Assembly (NCBI RefSeq): GCF_902497785.1
Contig: NZ_CABVHK010000004.1
Coordinates: forward strand, 1-64,000
DNA: 64,000 bases
Reading direction: 5' to 3'
From: Pseudomonas fluorescens
Lineage (GTDB): Bacteria; Pseudomonadota; Gammaproteobacteria; Pseudomonadales; Pseudomonadaceae
Part shown: positions 43,819 through 54,700 of the stretch, one piece after another
Layout: every line of letters starts with the position of its first letter
Position numbering within the stretch: the stretch's first letter is position 1
Made by a program: the position numbers and the translations under genes
Notes under the pieces: model-generated
The model's database searches: none
What the model saw: the letters and a program-made list of their open reading frames with translations, nothing else
Told to the model about the DNA's origin: nothing

Positions 43819-44363
43819 AAGACACCGGCAAAGGTTCGATGGTCACGTTGTTCGTGGCCTCGTATGACGATTTCAAGGCGCGCCTGCGCCGACGCCTTGG
43901 CTCGGAAGATCTGGCCAATGACGTCCTGCATGAAACGTACTTGCGGGTTGACCGCATGGAAGATCTGCCGAACATTACCCAGCCCAATGCTTATCTGTAT
44001 CGCATGGCCCTCAATATCGCGGCTGACCGACGCCAATCGGACGCACGCTTGCTGACCGGCAGCGAGGTGGACGAGCTGTTGCAGGTTTCCGATGAAGCAC
44101 TCGATCCTGCCCGGGTTGTCGGTGGGCAAAAGGAAATTCAGTTGCTGCTCAATGCCCTGTACGAATTGCCCGCTCGTCGGCGCAAGATTTTCATCGCTGC
44201 ACGCCTGGAAGAGGCGCCACACCTGGAAATCTCCCAGCGTTTCGGGATCTCGACCCGGATGGTCGAGAAGGAAGTCAAAGCTGCTTTGACCCATTGTGCC
44301 GGGCGCCTGGAAAGAAAATTCATTCAGCGGTTCGGTCCCGGCGCGGGAAAACCGTCTAATTGA
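43815..44363 (+). CDS. vreI: ECF sigma factor, VreI-like
   Basis: A 182-residue extracytoplasmic-function sigma factor of the FecI type. Region 2 is SEDLANDVLHETYLRVDRM with NAYLYRMALNIAADRRQ, and region 4 is LPARRRKIFIAARLEEAPHL with the helix-turn-helix FGISTRMVEKEVK. ATG 43815 overlaps the vreA stop by 4 bp, which settles the start over ATG 43785. It is expected to be held by the FecR-type protein downstream and to drive the exoprotein locus. Confidence 0.9.
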   Translation: MKDTGKGSMVTLFVASYDDFKARLRRRLGSEDLANDVLHETYLRVDRMEDLPNITQPNAYLYRMALNIAADRRQSDARLLTGSEVDELLQVSDEALDPARVVGGQKEIQLLLNALYELPARRRKIFIAARLEEAPHLEISQRFGISTRMVEKEVKAALTHCAGRLERKFIQRFGPGAGKPSN

Positions 44364-44397
44364 AAGAGTCCAGATTAATCCGTGAGTATCCCCGCGC

Positions 44398-45339
44398 TTG
44401 AACATTTTCCGTTTTCCATCGCCTGAGCCAGCCTCTCAGGACCGGCTCACCTCTGAAGCCCGGAACTGGCTGGTGCTGCTGACCTCCGGCCGGGCGACTG
44501 TCGCCGATGCCCGAGCGCTGCGCGAATGGTGCGCGCAAAGCCCCGAGCATGCCCAGGCATTCGAGCAGGCAAAGCGGTTATGGCAACAACTGCGGCCGGC
44601 TGTCGAACAGGCGAACGCGCCTCGACACCTGGGGCGTCGGGCGTTCCTGGGGGGTGCCATTGCCGCATCCGCCGCGTTCTTCCTGATCCGTTCGACCGTG
44701 CCCGGCGGTTTTTCCGGGTTGGGTGCGGACTACATCACTGAAGTCGGCGAGCAGCGGCAAGTGATGCTGGCGGATGGCGTCAGTCTGGAACTCAACACCC
44801 AGACCCGAATCAATCGCCGCACCGGTACCGATGGCAATCAGGCGTTCGAGTTGGTCAGCGGTGAAGTCGAAGTCCTGACGCGAACTCAGGCGTCACTCAA
44901 GGTTCAGGCCGGGCCAGGTTGGCTCGTCGCCAGCCAGGCCAGGTTCAACGTGCGCAACACCGATCAGAACGTGTGCGTCACGTGCCTGGACGGCGCCTTG
45001 CAGGTGGATGTGTCGGGCCGCAGCATCTCCCTGCAATCCGGCCAGCAACTGACCTACAACGCCCAACAGGTCGGCGCCCCGCAAGCCGTCGATACATCAG
45101 CGGTCATTGCCTGGCGTCAACAGGTGCTGGTGTTCAACGACGCGACGCTGGCGTCGGTCATTGACGAAATCAACCGCTACCGTCCCGGCATGTTGTTGTT
45201 GCTTAACAGTGAATTGGGCAAACGCAAGGTCCAGGCGCGGTTCAACCTGGATCAACTGGCCGGGGTCGCGTTGATGATTCGTGATGCCTACGGGGTCAAG
45301 TGCACTGAATTGCCGGGTGGGGTGGTGGTGCTGAGTTAA
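44398..45339 (+). CDS. vreR: FecR-family sigma regulator, VreR-like
   Basis: A 313-residue protein with an N-terminal cytoplasmic DUF4880 domain (about residues 18-65; EARNWLVLLTSGRATVADAR), one membrane segment (about 82-100) and a periplasmic FecR domain (about 110-215), then a C-terminal part that should meet the STN domain. Just before the membrane segment is a twin-arginine pattern LGRRAFLGGA (R80, R81), as described for FecR of Pseudomonas, which is Tat-translocated. The start is TTG 44398, the first possible codon after an in-frame stop; the ribosome site is poor. It controls the sigma factor 34 bp upstream. Confidence 0.88.
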   Translation: MNIFRFPSPEPASQDRLTSEARNWLVLLTSGRATVADARALREWCAQSPEHAQAFEQAKRLWQQLRPAVEQANAPRHLGRRAFLGGAIAASAAFFLIRSTVPGGFSGLGADYITEVGEQRQVMLADGVSLELNTQTRINRRTGTDGNQAFELVSGEVEVLTRTQASLKVQAGPGWLVASQARFNVRNTDQNVCVTCLDGALQVDVSGRSISLQSGQQLTYNAQQVGAPQAVDTSAVIAWRQQVLVFNDATLASVIDEINRYRPGMLLLLNSELGKRKVQARFNLDQLAGVALMIRDAYGVKCTELPGGVVVLS

Positions 45340-45426
45340 GACAGGTGCTTCGAGTCGTTCACTCCAAAGGCCCCAACACCTGCCGGTATTTCTCGACCCC
45401 TTGGGGTGTTTGTCGGGTCAGGCTGA

Positions 45427-45543
45427 TTTCACTGGAAAAACGCCGTGACCGCCAACTTCATCACCAACACCTCCGGCAAAAACCTCGATATCAACAACAC
45501 CAACGTCTGCAACGGTAAAGGTCGTGAGCCGCTGCCTTTGTAA
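45427..45543 (+). pseudogene. C-terminal remnant of a DING-family (LapA-like) phosphate-binding protein/phosphatase
   Basis: The frame after an in-frame TGA reads WKNAVTANFITNTSGKN followed by LDINNTNVCNGKGREPLPL and a stop. This corresponds to the C-terminus of DING proteins as I remember it (a W-K-x-x-V-x-A-x-F start and the near-invariant NTNVCNG motif before the end). Only about 39 codons remain. A strong terminator follows. In P. aeruginosa the DING-type phosphatase gene lapA stands between the vre/hxc genes and pdtA, so position and sequence agree. No start codon or signal peptide remains, so it is not functional. Confidence 0.7.
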
Positions 45544-45568
45544 TCCTGTCGTTTTGATCTGACGCACC

Positions 45569-45604
45569 GATGGCAGCCCCGTTTTTGGGCTGCCATTTTT
45601 TTTG
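45569..45604 (+). terminator. Strong rho-independent terminator between vreR and pdtA
   Basis: ATGGCAGCCC and GGGCTGCCAT form a perfect 10-bp stem around a T-rich loop, followed by eight T residues. It probably ended the lost lapA-type gene and now separates vreAIR from pdtA, whose promoter must therefore lie in 45605-45733. Confidence 0.9.
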
Positions 45605-45733
45605 GCTACACGCCATTCGTGAAGTTTGTGTGACATCCGTTCGGTCGCACCTCTCGCCAACCGCCTATGACGTAACAGCAGGTTCTACTCGGCCTGCGGC
45701 CTCTTGCGCCAATTGAAAAAGGACCTGGTAGTG

Positions 45734-48700
45734 ATGCTCGTTCGCCAAGCTCGTCGCAATACCCATTCTCTGTCTGTCCGCCGTGACACCACGCCTGCGC
45801 TGGCCCCGGCGCAGTGGTTGCTCAAGCCATTGGCCCAGGCGATTGCGCTGTGCCTGGTGGCCGGCAGTGCCGAGGCGGCAACGGCGTTCAGCTCGAACTG
45901 GTTTGCCGCCAAGGGCGTGGTGCAGCAGGCGGCATCGCGGCCGTCGAATGGCTTGCCGGGCATGCCCCCGCCACTGGCGCAGCAGCAGCGGGCCCGGCAG
46001 CAGCTGGCACGCTCGGTGCAGACGCTCAACAACACCGTGGCGGCCATCGCCGCGCAGCAGGCCGCACAAGCCGCTGGGCGCGCATCGGCATTCGGCACGG
46101 TGCAGTTCGTGCCCAATGGCCTGGGCGAGGGCGGTTTGAAGGTCGACACCGGGCTGACACAGGGCTGGGAGAACGCCAAGGGGCCACAGCAGACCCAGTC
46201 CGGTGGCAGGACCACGGTGAAGATCGAGCAGACTGCCGACAAGGCGATTCTCAACTGGGAAACCTTCAACGTCGGGCGCGACACCACTGTCGAGTTCGCC
46301 CAGCAATCGAACTGGGCGGTGCTCAACCGGGTCAACGACCCAAGCGCCCGGGCGAGCCAGATCCAGGGCCAGATCAAGGGCGACGGCACGGTGATGCTGA
46401 TCAACCGCAACGGCATCGTGTTCAGCGGCACCAGCCAGGTCAACGTGCGCAACCTGGTGGCGGCGGCGACCAACATCAGCGATGTGCAGTTCCGTGACCG
46501 TGGCCTGTATTACGACAGCACCGGCAGCCAGCCGACCTTCACCGATGCCGCCGGCAAGGTGCTGGTGGAACGCGGCGCGCGCATCGAAACCCACACGCCG
46601 AAGCTGTCCACCGATTCCGGTGGTTACGTGCTGCTGCTCGGTAATGAGGTGGAAAACGCCGGCACCATCAGCACCGCCAAGGGCCAGACCGTGCTCGGTG
46701 CCGGTGACCGCTTCTACATCCGCAAGGGTTCGGGCACCGAAGGCAATGGTTTCTCCACCACCTTCGGCAACGAAGTGATTCCGGGCTTCAAGGCAGGCGG
46801 TTCGGGCAAGGTCAGCAACAATGGGTTGATCCAGGCCTCGACCGGCGACATCACCATGACCGGTCATGAGGTGGTGCAAAATGGCGTGTTGCTGGCCAGC
46901 ACTTCAGTCAACACCCGCGGCACCCTTCATTTGCTCAACCCGTCGACCGACACCACTGGCAGCGTGACCCTGGGCCAAGGCAGCGTCAGTGCGATCATGC
47001 TCGACAGCAGCGATCTCACGGCCTTGAACAGTCAATACGACGCCGCGCAGACCGGCGTGACTTTGAACAACCGTATCCGCAGCGACCAGTCGCACATCGA
47101 CATCGGCAGCGGCGGCACCGTGGAGTTCCAGGACGGTTCGATCACCCTCGCCACCGGCGGTCAGGTCGCCGTGGCGGCGGGGCTGCGCAGCCTGGTGCGC
47201 AATGGCGCATTAATCGATGTGTCCGGGTCGCTGGGCGTCAAGGTGGCGATGGAAGCCAACAACATCAAGATCAACGTGCAGGGCAACGAGCAGCGCGATT
47301 CGTCGGTCAACCGCAATGAAGGCAAACTCAGTAACAACGACGTGTGGGTCGATGTCCGCGAACTGATCTTCGTCCCGGCCGGCACCAATGGCTACGCTAC
47401 CGATCGTTGGTACACCGCCGGCGGTTTGCTGGAAGTGGGCGGTTACCTCGGCACCCAGGGCCACACCATTGGCGAATGGATGGCCCAGGGCGGCACGGTG
47501 AGTTTCACCGGCAATGACGTGGTGACCGAGAAGGGCTCGCTGATCAATCTGTCCGGCGGCACCCTCGATGTACAGAGCGGTTTCATCCGCCAGAGCTGGC
47601 TGCGTGGCGCTGATGGGCGCTTGTATGAAGTGTCGCGCGCGCCCGGCGACATGCTCTACACCGGGCTCTACAAAGGTTATGAAGACAGCAGCGAACGCTG
47701 GGGCCAGACCAGTTACTACCACAACCCGCTGATTGCCCCGAGACGGCGCGCCGAGTCCGGCTACACCGTGGGCCGCGATGCCGGGCAACTGGTGATCGCC
47801 ACCAACAATGCGGTGCTGGATGGCCAGTTGCTCGGTGAGGTGTTCCAGGGTGAGCGTCAGATCCAGGCACCCCGCGCCGGCCTCGACGGTTATGCCCAGG
47901 CCCAGACCGCCAGGGCGCGACGGGCACAGTTGATCGTCGGCAGTTACCTCCCCAGTTGGTCGGCCACCGCCAACGGTTTGATATACGCCCATGAAGCGGT
48001 GATGGATCAGGTGCAGATCGGCGGTGAGCGTCCCGCCGATGGCAACGACCAGGGGTTGACCGGTGCGGTGTCGGCTGACCGCAAGGGCAAGTTGTTCCTT
48101 GATAACGACATGGTCAATGGTTTCGCCCTAGGGGCGTTGAAGGTCGCGGCCAAGGGCACCGTCGACGTCGACGAAGCCGTGACCGTTGCTACCGGTGGCG
48201 ATATTTCATTGTTCGGTCAGGATGTGCGGGTCAAGGCGGACCTGACCGCGCGCGGCGGTAGCCTGAATCTGGGTCGGGGTGTGGCGGCAGCCAGCCTGCC
48301 GCCGTCAGGGGTGACCGTGGCCGAAGGCGTGCATCTGGACACCCGTGGCGTGTGGGCCAACTTGCGCACCGACCTGACCGACGCCAACAGCCTGGCCTAT
48401 CTCAACGGTGGTGTGGTGACGATCCGCAGCACTGGCGACATCAACCTGGCCAGCGGCAGCGTCATCGACGTGTCGTCCGGCGGTGCAGTATTGAGCAACG
48501 GCAAGACCCGGGGCGGCAAGGGCGGTGACGTCACCCTCGAGTCCAGCGCGGAGCGGGTGCCGGGTCAATCGCAACTGGTCATGGACGGCGAAGTGCGCGG
48601 CTATGGCGTCACGGGCGGCGGCACCCTGAAGATCCAGGCCAACAAGGTGCTGATCGGCGATGCCAGCGGTCCCGTTGCGGCTCACACCCTGAAGCTGGCA

Positions 48701-51700
48701 GCGGATACGTTCAACAAGGGCTTCTCGGCCTACAACGTCATCGGCCTGACGACCTTGCAAGTGGCGGACGACGCGGTGATGGACGTGTCGATGCCGGTTT
48801 ACCGCTTCTCTGATTCGGCATCGAACCAGCCTGGAGGGGCCGATCCGACGACGGCGCTGGAGTTTTGGACGCCTGCGCTGTTTCAGGAGAACCCGGTCAA
48901 GGGTGTACTGACTCAACGCGGCGGCGCGAGTCTGTCACTGCAGGCGGGTAGCAGTGAGGTCAACCAGATGGACCCGGCCAACAGTACCTTGACCATCAGC
49001 CTGGGTTCACGCATCAGTGTCGACCCCGGTCAGCGCATCAACCTGCGCAGTGCCGGACAGATTACAGTCGACGGTGAACTCAACGCCTGGGGCGGTACCA
49101 TCGACATGCGCCAGCAGCAGTTTGGTTTGACCGATGCTGAAAAGACCCCGCAGTTGGCCGATCCCAAGGTGCACAACCGTTCGATCTGGATTGGTGATCA
49201 CGCAGTATTGGATGTGGCCGGTCGTGCAACAACCGCCGTTGATTCGCTAGGTAGGGTTTACGGTGTCGTAGGCAAGGGCGGCAGTATCATTATTGGCGGC
49301 GAGATCAATGCGAAGAAGGCCACCGCGACTTCGGCTGATGCGTATGTGATTGTGCGCCCAGGTGCGCGTCTTGAGGCGTCCGGGACCCAGGCAGTCCTGG
49401 ATGTCGAAGGAAGGGGGGCGACCCGGGTTGCCACCGATGGTGGGCGAATCACCTTGAGTTCGTACAACGGTCTGTTTATTGATGGCAGCCTGCGCGCCAA
49501 TTCTGGTGGGGCGGGAGCTGCCGGAGGGCAGTTGGAAGTCATTCTTGATTCGCCGCTATACCGCGATAGTCTCGCAGGCAGCGATGTCCGGGTAGCGAGG
49601 GAAATGATCATCGGCCAAGGGCCGGATGGCAAGCTGTTACCGACTGAGTTGCAGCCGGGTGAGACCGCTTCGCTGCTGAACTACGGCTATACCCGATTGA
49701 GCGCTGACAAACTGATGACTGGCGGTTTTGACAACCTGAGCCTGTTCAGCCATGGCTTGCTGACTTTCGACGGTGATGTCGACCTGCGCATGAACCAGAG
49801 CCTGAGTTTATTCGCGGGTTCATTGTCGATGGCAGAAGGTTCCAAAGATGCTGCACGCATTAATCTGGCCGCTTCCTACATGCGTCTTTCCGGCATCGGG
49901 TTCTACGACGGACAATCTGGCTACGGCCCAAGGCTGCTCAATAGTGCGACCGATAGGGTATCTGCCTCGCGATTGAGCGCCACGGCGAACTTGCTCGACC
50001 TGGGCAACAACCTCTCGTTCGGTGCCAGTGGGGCCCTTAGACAACTGAGTGGACCGGATAAGTTGTACAACCGTCGCAGCTTTGAGCTTGTGACACTCGA
50101 CAGCGCCGGTGACATCCGCTTTCTCGGAAAACCCGATACACAAGCGAGTTCCACCGTCTGGACGGCGGGCGACCTGCATCTTAGCGCCGCACAAATCTAT
50201 CCGGCTACACGAGTCTGGGCCGAGTTGCGCGTGGGTTACCAGGGCACAGCATTGACGGGGGGGGGAATTCAGCCGGGTCATACATTGAGTTTCAGCAGCC
50301 ATGGTTCGGCCCCAGCGGCGCCGCCGTATTCGGTCTTCGGTACGCTTCAATTGTTCGCCGACAACATCGAACAGGGTGGGGTTATTCGTGCGCCATTGGG
50401 CCTGATCAAAGTGGGCTCTGTCAGTGAAATTGGTGATACCCGTACCATTCGCCTCTTGCCGGGTAGCGTGACCTCAGTGAGCGGCGCCGGATTGCTCATG
50501 CCCTACGGCGGCACAACCGATGACACTGACTACCGTTTCAACGGCCTGCCTCTGGTGTTGAAAGGGATTGCGAACGAATCAACCGGCGTGATCCTGGCTT
50601 CCCATTACACCGAGGCGCAAACAGGTTCTCTTATCGACCTGTCGGGCGGTGGGGATTTGCGCGGGGCCGGGTTTGTCTCCGGACGTGGCGGCTCCACCGA
50701 CGCACGTTTCAATCCGCTGGTACGCAATGCCGCCGATGGCACGTTCAGCCTTCCGGGTCTCGGTACCAATCCGGTGTACGCTATCGTTCCAGGCAATCAA
50801 AGCCTTTATGCACCAATGTTCGGTGAGGCGGGTGCCAGTGATCCGCGTATCGGCCAGCAGATCACCATCGGCGCCGGCGTTCCTGGTCTGCCGGCGGGTA
50901 CGTACACTCTGTTGCCGTCCACGTTCGCCTTGCTGCCCGGCGCCTTCCGGGTCGAAGTCAACGGCCAGGCGATGGCAAGCGCAGCAACTGGCGCGCTGAA
51001 AATGCGCAACGGTTCCTGGACCAGCGCCGGGCAAATGTCGATTGCCAATAGCGGGCTGCACGACAACCTTGCCACTCAGGTCATCCTGACCTCGGCCGAT
51101 GTACTGCGCCGCTATTCCCAGTACAACGAAACCAGTTTCAACCAGTTCGTCTACAGCGACGCGGCACGTCGTGGTGTGCCACGCGGGCAGACCACCCTTG
51201 ATGGCAAATCGCTGACCCTGTCCTTTCAGAACAGTGATCGCGATATTGCCCTGGATTTCAAAGGCAAGGCGTTATTCGACGCCGCCGGGGGAGGTGCACT
51301 GGGAACAGTCGCAGTGAGGGGCACAGCTTTTGAAGTGCTGGGGGCTGGTGCCTCCCGAACCCAAGGCTTCGACGGTATCTCGCTTTATGCGAACGACCTC
51401 AACAACCTGGAGGCCGGTCGCTTGACCATCGGTGCGACGCCGAAAGTGCAATACGACATGGGCGGCAACTTCATTCAATTCAGCGGCAATACCAGGAACA
51501 TTACCCTGCGCGAAGGTGCGATGCTCTCGGCGCCTGAAGTCATCCTGTGGACCACTGGCGTAGCTGGCGGCATCACTATCGAATCCGGGGCGGGCATCAA
51601 TACCCTGGGTCGCGGCAACGTGCCCTACGATTCAACGGCGGGTTTCATCTATCAGCCAGGGCAAGCCAGCCTGCTGATGGCGTCCAACGGCTGGACCAAT

Positions 51701-54700
51701 GTGTTGGCGCCGGACGCGGCCGTCGGTACTGCAGGAGCGGGCAGTATTCGGATTGGTACTTGTCCCGCGCACGGTTGCATCAACCCTTCATTGCTCTATT
51801 CCAGCGGCAGCATCACGGCTGCCACGGACAACCGGTTCGAAATGGGCGAAGCGGTGCGTTTCGGTACTCGTCACCTGGCCCTGGCCGTGGGCTCGGTGAA
51901 CGCTGGCAGTGCCGAGGCGCTCGCGGCGGCGGGCAGCCGTTTGCCGGCGGGCCTGGTCCTGAACCAGAGCGTGCTCGATCGCTTGTTACGTGGCGATACC
52001 CAATTCGGCGCGCCAGCCTTGGAAACCCTGAGCCTCACCACCCGCGACTCGTTCAACTTCATCGGCGGGGTCACGCTCGACACCCTGGACGCGGAGACTG
52101 GCAAGAGCCGTCTGGAAAACCTGGTGTTGGTCACCCCGGCCATTTACGGCCTGGGCGATGCCAATGATGTGGCGACCATTCGCACCAAGAACCTGATCTG
52201 GAACGGCGCGACCCAATCCCCTGGCGCCGTGGTCAACGGTGGCGCCGGTACCGGCCATGGCACGTTGGATATCCAGGCACAACGCATCGAGTTCGGCTAC
52301 GGCCCAAACCCGCAACCCAATGGTCAGGACCAGAACAACCGGATGGCCTTGGGTTTTGCCAACGTCAACCTCAACGCCAGCGAACGCATCACCGCCAACC
52401 ACAAGGGCAGCCTGGCGGTTTACGAGCAGCAGGGCGCGTACGATCCGATCAAGGGCTACGCCTACAGCGGCGGCAACCTCAACCTGCGTACGCCGCTGCT
52501 CACTGGCGAAGCCGGCTCGGTCAACCTGCTCAAGGCGGGCACCAGCCTGACCCTGAGCTCGCCAATGGGCGACCATACCGCTGTCGCCGATGCCCTGGGC
52601 GCGGAATTGAGCCTGGAAGCGCGCAACGTGATCGTCGACGGCCGCATTGCCCTGGCCAGCGGCAAACTGACGGTGAAGGCCGAGGACGATGTCACGCTGA
52701 CCCGTAACGCCGAGCTCGACCTGGCCGGGCGCACGCTGCCGTTCAACGACGTGAAGAAATACAGCTGGGGCGGCGATGTGGCGCTGTACAGCAGCAACGG
52801 CAATATTCGCCAGGCGGCCGGTTCGCGCATCGACCTGTCGGCAGTCAACAATCAGGCCGGTAACCTGAGCGCCGTGGCCTTGGCGGCGGGCGCCGGGGTT
52901 GTGGATCTACAAGGTGAAATCCTCGGCAGCAGCAGTGGTTATTACGACGCGGGCGGCACTTGGGTGCCGTACAAGGCTGGGGGTGTAGACATTCGTGCAC
53001 AGCGCCTGGGCAGCAGCGCTGACCTGAACGGGGAATTCGCCGCACTCAACCAGCGCTTGAACGCTGGGCAGGTGTTCGGCAGCCGCAGCTTCCAGCTCAA
53101 GCAGGGCAACCTGGTGATCGGCGACGGGCTCAACGCCGGTGAAATCAATGTATCGGTGGACAACGGCAGCCTCACCGTCGTAGGCCTGATCGATGCCAGT
53201 GGCGAGCGGGTCGGCAGCATTCGCTTGTCGGGCAAAAATGGCCTGACCGTGGCCGGCGGCGCGGCGCTCGATGCCCACGGCCGCATGCTGCGGGTCGACA
53301 GCTACGGCAAGATCATCGATGCGCCGAACCGGGCGATGGTTGAACTCAACTCCGGCGATGGCCTGCTGACACTGGCCTCCGGTGCGCGGATCGATCTGCG
53401 TCACGGCACCGACGTGGCCATCGGCAACTTGCCGGGACAGCACGATGGTCGTTCGCTTGGCACGCTGGAGCTCAACGCACCGCGACTGGGGGCGGGCGAT
53501 ATCGCCATTGATGCGACCGGCGCGCTGAACATTCAGGGCGCACGCTCCATCGGGCTCAACGCCACCCGACGCTATATCGATGCCGCCGACGGTACCGACC
53601 CGGCGGCCAGCGGTCGTCCGTATCAGGTCATTGACCAGGCTTATCTGGACGGCATTCACCTCGACAGCACCACGTTCATCAACGCCGCCCTGGCCAACGC
53701 CGATTTGCTGCAACGCAAACTGGCGGGCCTGAACAACGCCACCTATGCGGACGCATTCCACCTGCGTCCCGGAGTGGAAATCGCCAGCAAAACCGCCGAT
53801 GGCGACCTGGTGGTGCAGGGCGATCTGGACCTGTCCGGCTACCGCTACGCGAGCCTCAATCCGCACACGCAGAAGACCTCGGTCTACGGTTCCGGCGAGT
53901 CCGGTAGCCTGGTGATTCGTGCCGGTGGCAACCTGGATATTTACGGCAGCATCAACGATGGTTTTGCGCCTCCACCGGAAACTGTGGATGACACTGGCTG
54001 GAAGCTGGTAGCCGGCGTGCAGCCGTTCGGCGGCGACTTGATCGTGCCGGGCGCGGGTGTGACCCTCGCCGACGGCACCCGGTATCCGGTCGGTGTCGCC
54101 TTGAACTATGACCTGCCGATCCAGGCCGCCACACTGGCCAGTGGCACGCTATTGCCAGCCCAGGCCGTGCTGGCCGAGGCATACACGTTTAGTGCCGGCA
54201 CGGTGTTGGCGGGCGCGGTGCATGACGCGGCGGGCAATCTGTTGTACGCCGCTGGCACATTGATGGGGGCTGACGTCACGTTGCCGGTGGGCGCTCGTCT
54301 CGGCGCGGGTACGCGGTTGAATCGAACCACTGCGATGCAAGCCATGCTCTGGCCCAAAGGTGTGCCGCTGCCAAGTACTGTTTTAGACGGCGCGAATGTG
54401 GGTGTGACGCTTAGTGGTTCGCTGGCGCTGTTGCGTGGTTCGCTGATTCCGTCGATGACGGATGTGAAGCTCGCCGATGGCACAGCCTATATCGATTTGC
54501 GTCCTTTGAGCGGTACTCAGCAGGGGCGCAACTGGGCGGTGGCGAGCATGTTGCCGTCGGGCAGTGCGTCCTGGTCGATGCGGGTAGTCGCGGGGGCGGA
54601 TCTGGAGGCAGCGGACAGTCGAGCGGTAAAACCGGTGACCGCTGACGGCACCTTACGATTGGCCGATACTCACTACGGTTTGAAAGTAGAAGTCAAGGTG

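Noticed and set aside
45665..46879. 404-codon ORF on the minus strand opposite the start of pdtA
   Set aside because: It is antisense to the clear signal peptide and TPS domain of PdtA and has no domain of its own.
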